Positions 1 to 8,877 of a DNA stretch of 64,000 nucleotides are shown in pieces. The notes under the pieces were generated by a model. It made no database searches and was not told the origin of the DNA. It saw only the letters and a list, made by a program, of their open reading frames with translations. The stretch is from contig JBLHSG010000013.1 of NCBI GenBank assembly GCA_047626725.1, positions 1 through 64,000 on the forward strand, written 5' to 3'. Origin of the DNA: Ascidiaceihabitans sp034111945 (GTDB taxonomy: Bacteria > Pseudomonadota > Alphaproteobacteria > Rhodobacterales > Rhodobacteraceae). The translations under genes were made by a program, and so were the position numbers. The number at the start of each line of letters is the position of its first letter. Within the stretch, counting starts at the first letter, position 1.

Positions 1-1
1 G

Positions 2-310
2 TTGTTGCCCATCGATGTGCTGCCGGAACCCTATTATACCGCCAGTCTGGACGAGACTCTGACCGATGAAGAACGCGAAAAGTTCCTTGCCAATCGTGTG
101 AACTGGTCGCGCGGCGTTGCGGGGATCGGGTATCATGCAAATTCCAGTTATTGGGATGGGATCACCAATATGATCACCATTTGGGAACGCATGGGTTTTG
201 TCGTCAGGATGCCGTCACCACAGGGCGATGTCTTTGTTGAAATGCAACATGCCGACAATATGGAAACCCGGTTCGAATGGACGCCAAGTCAGGGAATGCT
301 GCCGAATTGA
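2..310 (+). CDS. C-terminal part of probable LodA/GoxA-like CTQ-dependent amino acid oxidase (partial)
   Basis: Only the last ~100 residues lie in the window; the reading frame is open to the left edge, so the true start is upstream. The tail has a Trp/Tyr-rich stretch (VNWSRGVAGIGYH, YWDGITNMITIW). I read it as the end of a LodA-type quinoprotein oxidase because the next gene, overlapping by 34 bp, is a flavoprotein of the LodB type. LodB partners are known to be needed to form the cysteine tryptophylquinone cofactor of LodA-like oxidases. No cofactor residue can be assigned from this fragment, so the call rests mainly on the neighbour. If correct, the enzyme oxidises an amino acid and releases hydrogen peroxide and ammonia. 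Confidence 0.45.
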   Translation: MLPIDVLPEPYYTASLDETLTDEEREKFLANRVNWSRGVAGIGYHANSSYWDGITNMITIWERMGFVVRMPSPQGDVFVEMQHADNMETRFEWTPSQGMLPN

Positions 311-1362
311 GGTATCCAGTTGCCGTTCTAGGCGGCGGGATCGCGGGGGCTGCAGCTGCTTTGCGTTTGGCGCAAAGTGGGCTGCGTCCCGTCTGGATTG
401 CGGCGGACCGTCGCGATACGTTCAAGCCCGGCGAGCATCTTAGCGCTGCTGCGATCCCGTTGCTCAAGACCCTGAACTCGGACGCGATGCTGCGGTCCGA
501 AGTGCACCGCCACGCCCATACCACCTATTCGGCGTGGGGCAGCGACACCTTGGCTGTGCGTCACGCAATTGCACAAATCGAAGGGCCCCCGATCGTTCTT
601 GATCGCGGGGCCTTTGAGGATGTTCTGAGTGCGCAAGCGATCACCGCTGGTGCCGAGAGGATCGAATGTGATGTCACGGACGTGCGTATCACCGACGGGC
701 ATTGGCAACTGGACACTGCAAATGGGTGTATCACAGCCGATTTTGTCTTTGATGCAACGGGGCGAAAAGCCATTGTTGCCTCAAAATTCTCGCCCCGGTT
801 TCAGGCGGACAAATTGTGCTGCCAGTATGCTGTTTACACCAGTTCAGACCGCCAAGAACCCGTTCCCGTCACCCTGATCGAAGCAGAAGAACACGGCTGG
901 TGGTACATGTCTGTGCTGGCGAATCAGCGTGTTGTCGTGAATTACTATTCAGACGCGGACCTGGCCGGGTTTGACACATCTGAACTGGACGCAAAGGCCC
1001 GCAAAACCAAGGCAATATCTGCGTTTTTATCCGACTACGGCTATGATCATTTCGACCATTTATCACGCATGACGACAAACAGCAGCTGGATCGCTCCGGC
1101 CATTGGTGCCGGTTGGGTGGCCATCGGTGATGCATCCGCCGCCTTCGACCCCCTGTCATCACATGGCATGACAACGGCACTTTGGTCCGCCATCCAAGCC
1201 ACGGACGCGTTTGTCGCCCAAGACCGCCAGAAAATGCAGGCTTATGCCAGCGATATCGCCAAGGGGGTGCAGGACTATTTGACAGCGCGCAACCGTGTCT
1301 ACAGCAGTGAAAAACGATGGGCGGACAGCCCGTTTTGGGCGCGCAGGCATGCAGATTTTTGA
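277..1362 (+). CDS. FAD-dependent oxidoreductase, LodB-like (tryptophan-halogenase/PHBH-type flavoprotein)
   Basis: A 361-residue flavoprotein. The N-terminus has a dinucleotide-binding GGGIAGAAAALRLAQSG motif (about residues 18-35), followed by a PGEHLSAAAIPLL segment typical of halogenase-like FAD enzymes. A second FAD-contacting motif, AIGDASAAFDPLSSHGM, sits near residues 285-305. There is no signal peptide, so it is cytoplasmic. It overlaps the preceding gene by 34 bp, which indicates tight co-translation. LodB-like proteins act in biogenesis of the quinone cofactor of their LodA partner rather than in catalysis. An ordinary flavin monooxygenase is possible, but the pairing favours the LodB role. 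Confidence 0.7.
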   Translation: MDAKSGNAAELRYPVAVLGGGIAGAAAALRLAQSGLRPVWIAADRRDTFKPGEHLSAAAIPLLKTLNSDAMLRSEVHRHAHTTYSAWGSDTLAVRHAIAQIEGPPIVLDRGAFEDVLSAQAITAGAERIECDVTDVRITDGHWQLDTANGCITADFVFDATGRKAIVASKFSPRFQADKLCCQYAVYTSSDRQEPVPVTLIEAEEHGWWYMSVLANQRVVVNYYSDADLAGFDTSELDAKARKTKAISAFLSDYGYDHFDHLSRMTTNSSWIAPAIGAGWVAIGDASAAFDPLSSHGMTTALWSAIQATDAFVAQDRQKMQAYASDIAKGVQDYLTARNRVYSSEKRWADSPFWARRHADF

Positions 1363-1488
1363 TAGGTACCTAACGTTTCTGGCTGACGGCTAATCGGTGA
1401 GCAGGGTCTGATTTTGGAATAGAGCTCATGAACACGTCATCTTCTTTGACATTCGGATGGGCCATTGCGCGACACGTCTAGTGTGTTC

Positions 1489-1635
1489 ATGTCGTTTAAC
1501 GTCGGTGCGGATTTGGACGGTCCATGGTCCATACTTGACCAATCTTATTCAGGCTGGAAAACCGCAATCGGTGACGTCGAACAAGCCATTCAAAATTTGA
1601 TCCCCAAGGCAACGGATCAACAACACTGCAATTGA
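1489..1635 (+). CDS. Possible small protein (48 aa), unknown
   Basis: In the 480-bp gap after the LodB-like gene an ATG at 1489 opens a 48-codon frame ending in TGA at 1633-1635. The product (start MSFNVGADLDGPWSILDQ) is acidic and looks protein-like, but no clear Shine-Dalgarno sequence precedes it and I recognise no family. The rest of the 1363-1843 gap holds a 10-bp palindrome directly after the LodB-like stop (TAGGTACCTA, 1363-1372) and otherwise nothing I can name. It could equally be a chance frame or a gene remnant. Confidence 0.25.
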   Translation: MSFNVGADLDGPWSILDQSYSGWKTAIGDVEQAIQNLIPKATDQQHCN

Positions 1636-1843
1636 CCCATGATCAGGTTCGAATTCTCGAGTCTACGATGAATGGGCCGCACATTCTAAATAGCGAACAG
1701 TCGTTTAGGACTTAAAATCGCGTACACCCTGCCTGCGCAAAGCAAACCCTACGTTTACCGCGCGGGATCGAACGTATCACCTTGACTAACCGCCATTTGA
1801 CGACAAACTGCGCCTTTAATCTTTTGTTAAGGACATTTTGAAC

Positions 1844-2767
1844 ATGGGCAGTTTCACAACCACGCATTCAATCACATATGATATCGGCGATGGATCAGGA
1901 TCAGGCGGTGGTTTCAGCCCGACGCCCGGTTCGCCAAGCACGCAGACCGTTGCCGACACGGTAACAGATGGTGACGCGGATACGACGTTTGAAACAGGCG
2001 ATACGGGCACGATTTCCGGTCAGGCAATTACGTATGTCGGGACCATGGTTGTCGACGGTGTGACCTGGCCTGTCTTTTCCTTTGATGCATTTCCAGATTT
2101 CATTTCGGTGCTTTTGGATCAAGCGCCCCTCACAGAACCGGCCACACCTACTGTCAGTACAGGTGCCACGTTCAACAACGCATGTTTTGCCGTTGATACC
2201 ATGATCGCCACGCCAAACGGCGAACGCTTGGTTCAGGAATTGAGCATCGGTGATACGATCATGACGGCACAGGGCTACAGCGTTGCGGTCAAATGGATCG
2301 GTCGCACACGTCACACCACTGCGATTTCTAGAAACGTGCAGCCTGTGCGTATTTCAGCCGGAGCATTTGGCGACACCCTGCCCCACCACGATCTGACGGT
2401 CACAGCGGATCACGGCATTATCCTAAATGATCTGGTCATTAACGCGTCTGCCTTGGTGAATGGAACGACGATCAATCTGGTGCCGCGCGCCGCACTGCCC
2501 CAGCACGTCACGTATTTTCACATCGAAACTGAAACCCACGACGTGATCATCGCGAATGGCGTTTTGGCCGAGACATTTGTCGACGCCGCAGATCGTGTGA
2601 CCTTTGACAACTACGACGAATACCTCAGTCTTTATGGGATTGAACGGATCATTCCTGAGATGGATCGCATGCGTATTTCGTCACAGCGTTTGTTGCCGGA
2701 AACGATCAAAGCGCGTCTGGGGATCACGAATACCTCTGATGTTTTTGCTGATACGCTTACCGCCTGA
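1844..2767 (+). CDS. Hint-domain (intein/hedgehog-like autoprocessing) protein
   Basis: A 307-residue protein. The start is ATG 1844, with an AAGGA site about 10 bases upstream; a TTG six bases earlier is less likely. The N-terminal ~120 residues are Gly/Ser/Thr-rich with a GDGSGSGGGF stretch. The Hint domain begins at a Cys (CFAVDTMIATPNGERLVQEL, about residue 125). It continues through GDTIMTAQG, a TADHGIIL block with the conserved His of Hint domains, and IETETHDVIIANGV. Proteins of this size with a C-terminal Hint domain are common in roseobacters and often secreted by type I systems; the substrate of the autoprocessing domain is unknown. No splicing C-terminus (HN) is seen, so intein splicing is not expected. 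Confidence 0.75.
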   Translation: MGSFTTTHSITYDIGDGSGSGGGFSPTPGSPSTQTVADTVTDGDADTTFETGDTGTISGQAITYVGTMVVDGVTWPVFSFDAFPDFISVLLDQAPLTEPATPTVSTGATFNNACFAVDTMIATPNGERLVQELSIGDTIMTAQGYSVAVKWIGRTRHTTAISRNVQPVRISAGAFGDTLPHHDLTVTADHGIILNDLVINASALVNGTTINLVPRAALPQHVTYFHIETETHDVIIANGVLAETFVDAADRVTFDNYDEYLSLYGIERIIPEMDRMRISSQRLLPETIKARLGITNTSDVFADTLTA

Positions 2768-2785
2768 GGCATCTGGGTTAGATGT

Positions 2786-2845
2786 GATGACATAGGTCAT
2801 CGCGATTATCGAAATTGAGGTGACAGGCCTTTGTTCTGTCACCTC
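2786..2845. terminator. Two adjacent perfect hairpins downstream of the Hint gene
   Basis: GATGAC/GTCATC arms (2786-2791 and 2796-2801) form a 6-bp stem with a 4-base loop. It is followed by a 10-bp perfect stem GAGGTGACAG/CTGTCACCTC (2817-2826 and 2836-2845) with a 9-base loop. They lie 19-78 bp after the Hint stop codon. Neither is followed by a clear T tract, so simple intrinsic termination is not certain; mRNA 3'-end protection or an operator is also possible. Confidence 0.5.
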
Positions 2846-3038
2846 GATCGACAAACGCCGCCACAATCCCATCGTTTCGGATCACGTGTTTGGCACTGTT
2901 CGCCCACCGAAAATTGTTTTGATAGTCGCTGGATTTGGGCCTTTAAGGTTGTCGTTGTGAAGGACCCCATGGTTGAGGTAACACGATACCAACAACGGGC
3001 TGATCCTGCGCCTGTGAATTAGAAAGTCCACGCATCTG

Positions 3039-3512
3039 ATGTCTGAACCGCGCATGAAAATGGTATTGGTGACGCCTGAAATTCCCTACAATACCGGTGC
3101 AATCGGGCGGACCTGTGTGGCGTTGGAACTGGAACTGATCCTGATCAAACCCTACGGATTTTCCATCGAGGAAAAAGCCGTGCGACGGGCCGGTATGGAT
3201 TACTGGAAACATGTTCAGCTCAGCCAATTTGACAGCTGGCAGGCGTTTCTGGACGATAGAAAACCGCAGCGCGATCACATGTATTTCTTTGAAGAACATG
3301 GCGCACAAAGCGTGTTTGAACCCGAATTTCAAAAAGATGCATATCTGGTTTTTGGATGTGAATCCAAAGGGCTACCGGCAACCGTTCTCGACGGAATGGA
3401 CGATCGCGTGTTCAACCTACCGATGCGCAGCCCGCTGGTTCGATCCCTGAATTTGGCCAACGTCGCCACGGCAGTTGTGTATCAAGCCATGCGAACGCAA
3501 TTGGGCGGCTAA
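3039..3512 (+). CDS. trmL: tRNA (cytidine(34)-2'-O)-methyltransferase
   Basis: A 157-residue SPOUT-class methyltransferase with the usual size of TrmL. Visible family blocks are PEIPYNTGAIGRTC near the N-terminus, IKPYGFSIEEKAVRRAGMDYW, and the knot-forming FGCESKGLP and RSLNLANVATAVVYQAMR at the C-terminus. It methylates the wobble ribose of tRNA-Leu isoacceptors using S-adenosylmethionine. It stands alone here, with 270 bp of non-coding DNA (containing two hairpins) before it. Confidence 0.92.
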   Translation: MSEPRMKMVLVTPEIPYNTGAIGRTCVALELELILIKPYGFSIEEKAVRRAGMDYWKHVQLSQFDSWQAFLDDRKPQRDHMYFFEEHGAQSVFEPEFQKDAYLVFGCESKGLPATVLDGMDDRVFNLPMRSPLVRSLNLANVATAVVYQAMRTQLGG

Positions 3513-4317
3513 ACCTGACTTGATCATCGAAACCGGCATCACTGTCGAGATCGACAAAGACGTAGCAGGCAAGCTGTTGATCACCGTGGCACATGACGGA
3601 TTCCTGAAACGTTTGAAGCAATCAAAGCTCGCGCTGAAAGCTTTTGGCGCGATGCTTGGCCGCGGTCAGAATGGTGTTCTCTGATCCTTGCCTCGCAGAC
3701 AGCCGAAAACTGCGCAGATGGTTTTGCACGCGCACGAGGCGTTCTTTCACGCTGCGCCTTGATGGCAATGGCCCCTGCCGCGCGGCGATAAGGTCCGATT
3801 GCGTGTTGGTTTAGATCGGGGTTTTTACGCGCCGATCTCGGAATGTATCGATACCAGCAAAGATAGTCTGGCTTCAGGTTTTCAAGCCTATGATTTCGGC
3901 GCAACGTTTCCACCGTAGAAAAATCACCCACGGGAACGAACCGGCATGAGCCAGCACATCATTGATAGTGTCAGGAACCGCGCCAAAATTGGCCAGCCGT
4001 ACGCGCCCTTGACCCAGCTCAAGCCATCAGGCGAATGCGTTTCCAGCAACTGACGCGAATAGCCGAATTGTTTTGGCAGCATTCCGTCATCATCAATTTC
4101 GAGGGCGCCCCGAAAAGAGTGGCGCAAGTACTGGCACCGCTTTCGGGCCGGAATAACGATGCGGACCTTCTAGATGCCAACTTTATAAACCGTGCACAAA
4201 ATTGTGGTGACTTACGCCATTTCGCCCAAATCTGCTAGAAATTGGAGGATCATGTCGCGCAAAGTGTCATATTTTTCAGGATTTTGTCGTTCAGGCGTGA
4301 CCAATTATCACCAAAAT
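3513..4317. other. 805-bp stretch with no intact gene; possible decayed coding DNA
   Basis: No frame in this stretch has a convincing start, ribosome site and family signature. Minus-strand frames at about 3581-3931 and 3924-4127 (the latter with a segment LEIDDDGMLPKQFGYSRQ) look partly protein-like but are interrupted and in different frames. A plus-strand frame ends at 4238. I could not assign any fragment to a family; degraded coding DNA is the best guess. Confidence 0.35.
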
Positions 4318-5343
4318 CTATTTAGATTTCAATGACGTGTCGGCCCAGCTTTTGCGAAACCCGGACGGCGATTGACCAAAGCGTTTCCTGAATCTTTGCG
4401 AAAACTGCGTCGCGCTGCTGAACCCTGTGGCGGTCGCGATTTGCGCAACGGTCATGTTCGTTTCGTTCAACAGCGCATGCCCACGGGCGATACGCAGTTG
4501 GATAAAATATTGCGCCGGCGACACCCCAACGTATTGCTTGAACAGGCGTTCCAACTGCCGCCTCGATAATTTTACGCGATCGGCGATATCGGTAATATCC
4601 AGCGGTTCTTCGATAGATTTATCCATCCATTGCATTGCGCTGGTCAGATGCTGGTTGCGACTGCTTAACGCGACGGAATACGCAGATTTCTGCGGGGTTT
4701 GACGATTATTCGATCGAAAATGAATACACATATCGGCCACAATCACGGCCAAATCCTTGCCGTGATCCGTTTCGATCATGTCCAGCATCATGTCAGTTGC
4801 TGCACTGCCCCCGCCACAGGTCATCAGCGTTCCGTCTATCTCGTATAGGTTTTTTGTAGGCTCCAGATCGTAGAAATGTTCGAAAAATGCCGGTAGGTTT
4901 TCCCAGTGCAAGGTGAAGGTTTTTCCCTCAAGAATTCCGGCCTTGGCAAGCGCGAACGCACCCGTACAAATACCCCCAAAATTGCACCCAAACGCGCGTT
5001 GCCGCCTGATCCAAGCCAGCACATTTGCGCTGGTTGTGTGCGCCGGTTCGATCCCCGAGCAGACAAAAACCATCGCGTCCCGCCGCAAATTTTCGAGGCC
5101 CGCATTCGGGGTGATTTCAATGCCGTTCGAACAGCACACAGGCGCGCCGTCCTCGGACATCAAAAACCAGCGATACAGTTCTTTGTTCGTGACCTGATTG
5201 GCGACCCTCAGCACCTCAACCGCAGAGGCAAACGCCAGCATCGTCAGCTTTGGCAACAACAAGAAATGCAAATCCTTGGCTGGCCCCTCATGATCGACAT
5301 GAAAGCTCGCAGCGCCTTTGGGAACAAAGTTGTTTAAGTCCAT
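4318..5343 (-). CDS. GlxA family transcriptional regulator (DJ-1/PfpI-like domain + AraC HTH)
   Basis: A 341-residue regulator. Residues ~25-200 form a class I glutamine-amidotransferase-like domain (FLLLPKLTMLAFASAVEVLR, and a nucleophile-elbow-like GGICTGAFALAKAG). Residues ~235-335 are an AraC-type double helix-turn-helix (DITDIADRVKLSRRQLERLF, then VAQIATATGFSSATQFSQRF). This architecture is that of GlxA/GbdR/CdhR regulators, which often control quaternary-amine or amino-acid catabolism; the ligand cannot be read from sequence. The divergent neighbour is the hybrid sensor kinase, 250 bp away, with AT-rich DNA between them that probably holds both promoters. Confidence 0.9.
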   Translation of the reverse strand: MDLNNFVPKGAASFHVDHEGPAKDLHFLLLPKLTMLAFASAVEVLRVANQVTNKELYRWFLMSEDGAPVCCSNGIEITPNAGLENLRRDAMVFVCSGIEPAHTTSANVLAWIRRQRAFGCNFGGICTGAFALAKAGILEGKTFTLHWENLPAFFEHFYDLEPTKNLYEIDGTLMTCGGGSAATDMMLDMIETDHGKDLAVIVADMCIHFRSNNRQTPQKSAYSVALSSRNQHLTSAMQWMDKSIEEPLDITDIADRVKLSRRQLERLFKQYVGVSPAQYFIQLRIARGHALLNETNMTVAQIATATGFSSATQFSQRFRKRFGQSPSGFRKSWADTSLKSK

Positions 5344-5593
5344 CGGTCTGCCCTAGAAATTACGTTTATACGCTAAAATATACGCGCCAATATTCGGCTG
5401 ACATCGTGAACACGGGTGCGCCATTTCTCAACCTCAATTTGCGTCGTTTTTCGGGTTCAAACAAGGGGCCGGTAAATTCCAAACACGCACCCACACGCAT
5501 AGGTTTAATTTTCTGCAAATTTGCATAGCACGCAACCGAACGGCTATAATTGGTTTTTGAAACGATAGCTTTGCATGAAAAAAGGACCGGCGT

Positions 5594-7903
5594 TTGAGCA
5601 GACCCAACTTTGACGATCTTCAGGACGTCCGCCAATTGCAAAACCTGTCCACGCCGGTTTGGATATTTGATGTTGATCGCAACAGCCTGTGGTGGGCAAA
5701 TGATCAGGGTCTGGCGTTTTGGAAATCGGCAACTGTCAGTGACCTAAGACAACGTGATTTTTCAACTGACAGCGCGTCTGTTCAAAAGCGCTTGCGCCAG
5801 ATTGTGGACCTCGCGACTGACAACACAAAACTGGTCGACACCTGGACACTATACCCCTCTGACGAACCGCAAACGGTAATCCTGTCGTTTCAATCCGTCA
5901 CGATAGAACACAAATATAAGGCGATCATGATCGAACTTGTGCGTATCCTGAACCGGGATGCCGATGATGATACATGGCGCCTGCTAGAGGCTGCGCGCGC
6001 GACGTCCTTAATGGTGTCAACGTTTTCGACAGACGGGAAACTGTTGGCTCAAAACCCCGCGTCCCTCGCCTGTTATGGCAAGGACGACAGCGCTGATATC
6101 AACGCATCCGACCTAGGCAACAGGCTGGAATCCAAAGACGTCGCGGCACATATTTTAACCACCATCGCCACAAACGAAGCCACCACATTTGAAGCAAACG
6201 TCATCACATCACAGGGCCCACGCGCGCATTCAATAACAGCGCGCAAAGGGCGTGATCCTGTCACCGGCAACTTTGTCGTATTCCTCAGCGAAGAAGACGT
6301 CACCGAACGCAGCAGATTAAGATCGTTGCAAGAGATCGAGAAAATCGCCCTCAAGACCGAAATTGCAACATCGGACAGCAAGCTGCGGGAATCCCGGGAA
6401 CGCTACGAATTGGCGGTGGAAACGGCATCAATTTGGGACTGGGACGTTCAGACAGACACGTTGATCATGTCGCCGAAATTCATCAATTTACTTGGCTACA
6501 CCGACGCGGAATTTGCAGACATTCTGGCCAGCAAAGGGTTCATCGGGTTCCTGCATCCCGAAGAAATCGACACGTACAAATCGATCATCAAACAACACTT
6601 TAGAACGCCTGAACGCGCACTTTCTTTTGAGGCGCGTTTTCACAATAAATCCGGCGATATCCTTTGGTTTCATTTTCAGGGCAAATGCATTTCCGGCGCA
6701 CACGGCAAGGTCGTTCGGTCCGTCGGATTGCTGACCGATGTGAGTGAACGAAAGAAACTGGAATCCAACATTCTGATCTCGCAACGGCTAGAGGCGGTTG
6801 GACAATTGACCGGCGGCATCGCGCATGATTTCAACAATCTACTGACGGTTATTCTGGGCAACGCTGAACTGCTGGCTGAACTTGAAACCAAACATACCGA
6901 ACTAACATCAGAGATCATAAATGCGGTCAAACGCGGTGCTGATCTGACGCGTCATTTGTTAGCATTTGCCAAACAACAAATACTTATCCCACGCGCCATT
7001 GATCTGAACCAACTTATTCCAGAGATGGAAAATACGTTCCTGCGCGCGCTGGGTGACATGACAACCGTGACGTTTGACGCACCCGATGATCTTTGGAATG
7101 CGCACGCCGATCAAACCATGCTTCAGTCTGCGATTTTGAATTTGGCGTTGAATGCGCGCGCGGCAATGCCATCAGGTGGTACGCTTACGATATCTTGCAA
7201 AAACAAGACATTAGAAGACATTGCTGATCACGAAAAACTTGAACTGGACGGCACGGACTACGTCGAAATATCGGTCCAAGACACTGGGCAAGGTATGGCC
7301 GCAGACACGCTTGCGAAATCGTTTGAACCCTTTTTCACGACCAAAGGCGTCGGCCAAGGCAGCGGTTTAGGTCTGTCTATGGTGCTTGGGTTTTCGCGCC
7401 AATCGCACGGTGATGTCAGCATCAAAAGCGCCATCAATGAAGGTACCAAAGTGTCGATGTACCTGCCCCGATCAAGCGCGGCGTCGACGCAGATTGCCCC
7501 TGACGTCACGCAGAAAAACATGCTTGGCAGCCACGAACACATCCACATTCTCGAAGACAACCACAACGTACAGCAAGTGGTTTCAAAGATGGTGACGTCG
7601 CTGGGATACAAGGTGACGACGTCCGATACTGTCGCGCAGGCGCTCGACTGGGTGTCCATAAATGCCAGCGCCGATCTGTATTTGGTCGATATTTTATTAC
7701 CCGGTGGCAAGAACGGTGTGGAATTTGTCGAACATCTGAAAATCATCCATCCCGATGCCAAGGTGATCTTTATGTCCGGCTATTCTGCTGACCGATTATC
7801 GCTAAGCACGGGTTTGGATTCTGATGCTGCGTTCATTTCTAAACCATTCAAAAAAGGCCCCCTTTCGGCGAACATCAGGTCGGTTTTAGGGACCACACCC
7901 TAG
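5594..7903 (+). CDS. PAS-domain hybrid sensor histidine kinase with C-terminal receiver
   Basis: A 769-residue protein starting at TTG 5594, preceded by an AAGGACC ribosome site. The N-terminal ~380 residues hold three PAS-like regions; the last (AVETASIWDWDVQTDTLIMS) is clearest and is followed by a PAC-like segment. A HisKA segment carries the phosphoacceptor His (GGIAHDFNNLL, about residue 411), followed by a HATPase domain (DTGQGMAADT, KGVGQGSGLGLSMVLGFSRQ). A receiver domain has its phosphoacceptor Asp in LYLVDILLPGG (about residue 699). No transmembrane segment is obvious, so it is probably a cytoplasmic sensor. No cognate response regulator is adjacent; the ligand is unknown. Confidence 0.92.
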   Translation: MSRPNFDDLQDVRQLQNLSTPVWIFDVDRNSLWWANDQGLAFWKSATVSDLRQRDFSTDSASVQKRLRQIVDLATDNTKLVDTWTLYPSDEPQTVILSFQSVTIEHKYKAIMIELVRILNRDADDDTWRLLEAARATSLMVSTFSTDGKLLAQNPASLACYGKDDSADINASDLGNRLESKDVAAHILTTIATNEATTFEANVITSQGPRAHSITARKGRDPVTGNFVVFLSEEDVTERSRLRSLQEIEKIALKTEIATSDSKLRESRERYELAVETASIWDWDVQTDTLIMSPKFINLLGYTDAEFADILASKGFIGFLHPEEIDTYKSIIKQHFRTPERALSFEARFHNKSGDILWFHFQGKCISGAHGKVVRSVGLLTDVSERKKLESNILISQRLEAVGQLTGGIAHDFNNLLTVILGNAELLAELETKHTELTSEIINAVKRGADLTRHLLAFAKQQILIPRAIDLNQLIPEMENTFLRALGDMTTVTFDAPDDLWNAHADQTMLQSAILNLALNARAAMPSGGTLTISCKNKTLEDIADHEKLELDGTDYVEISVQDTGQGMAADTLAKSFEPFFTTKGVGQGSGLGLSMVLGFSRQSHGDVSIKSAINEGTKVSMYLPRSSAASTQIAPDVTQKNMLGSHEHIHILEDNHNVQQVVSKMVTSLGYKVTTSDTVAQALDWVSINASADLYLVDILLPGGKNGVEFVEHLKIIHPDAKVIFMSGYSADRLSLSTGLDSDAAFISKPFKKGPLSANIRSVLGTTP

Positions 7904-8028
7904 GCTGGCCGCGCGCGTTCAATATCCTTCGCTAGAAACGCATGGCTGATGCACCAAATTAGCCTTACAAGGGTGGTAACACATCGCAGTCGCGCCAAAT
8001 GGCACCTTGCGAAACAGGAGTTGCGCCC

Positions 8029-8682
8029 ATGGTAGAGCCAGAAACATTCACGTTCCTCACGGACCTTGCAGCGAACAATCGCAAGGCGTGGCTGGACGAA
8101 AATCGCGAAGACCGTGACGATGCAATGCGCAATTTTACCGGCATCGCGATGACCCTGCACGACTACGCCGACCGCTTTGATCACACTGTAGCCGACGCCG
8201 GAATTAAACCAAAGCAAAGCTATACCAAGTTCTTTCAAGAACCCCGTGATCGCGTTGGGCGTGCCCTGTATCGAACCGGTATCGATGTCTTTGCAAATGC
8301 CGGTCAACCTACAGAAGATGTTGGATATTACCTACATATTGAACCGGGAAATTGCCATGCGGGTGCGGGATTGTTCCAGCCCTCAAAAGAAGCGTTAGCA
8401 CGTCTGCGCGCGCGTCTGGTTGATGATCCCGATGGCCTAAAATCCGTGCTGGACGATGCCGATTTTATGGCTGTATTTCCTGATGGATTGGTAACGCGAA
8501 AAGAATTGAACGTGGTGCCTGACGGTTTTGACGAAAAACACTCTGCCGCGCCTTATTTGAAAATGGTCGGGCTTGGCTGTCGCAAGGATATCACTGACGA
8601 AATGCTGTTGGATGACGAAGTGATCGATGTGCTGATCGAGATTTTTCGCCCTGCCCGTCAACTGGTGCGTTACTTCGACTAA
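8029..8682 (+). CDS. DUF2461 / TIGR02453 family protein
   Basis: A 217-residue cytoplasmic protein. ATG 8029 is chosen because CAGGAG lies 8 bases upstream; an earlier in-frame ATG (7999) lacks such a site. It shows the family's features: an N-terminal TFTFLTDLAANNRKAWLDEN, then a YTKFFQEPRDRVGRALYRTG and a YYLHIEPGNCHAGAG block. The biochemical function of the family is not established. It is monocistronic, following the sensor kinase by 125 bp. Confidence 0.8.
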   Translation: MVEPETFTFLTDLAANNRKAWLDENREDRDDAMRNFTGIAMTLHDYADRFDHTVADAGIKPKQSYTKFFQEPRDRVGRALYRTGIDVFANAGQPTEDVGYYLHIEPGNCHAGAGLFQPSKEALARLRARLVDDPDGLKSVLDDADFMAVFPDGLVTRKELNVVPDGFDEKHSAAPYLKMVGLGCRKDITDEMLLDDEVIDVLIEIFRPARQLVRYFD

Positions 8683-8877
8683 TCGCTCTCAAAACCGTAT
8701 AGGGAAATTCAAGTTCTGATCCTGACCAGTCAGAGTGTTAACAGGCGCATCCTCTGACGAAACCCACCTTCGACGTGTACCCCACTCAAGCCCCACAATT
8801 CCAAAAATATCGACAAACACACCTTAATCGGGTATTAAACTCGCATTTAAGTTGAAATAATTGTTCGAGGTATTGGG

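Noticed and set aside
1640..1675. A GGTTCGAATTC sequence like a tRNA T-arm
   Set aside because: The flanking bases do not form the T stem and no acceptor or anticodon arm can be drawn.
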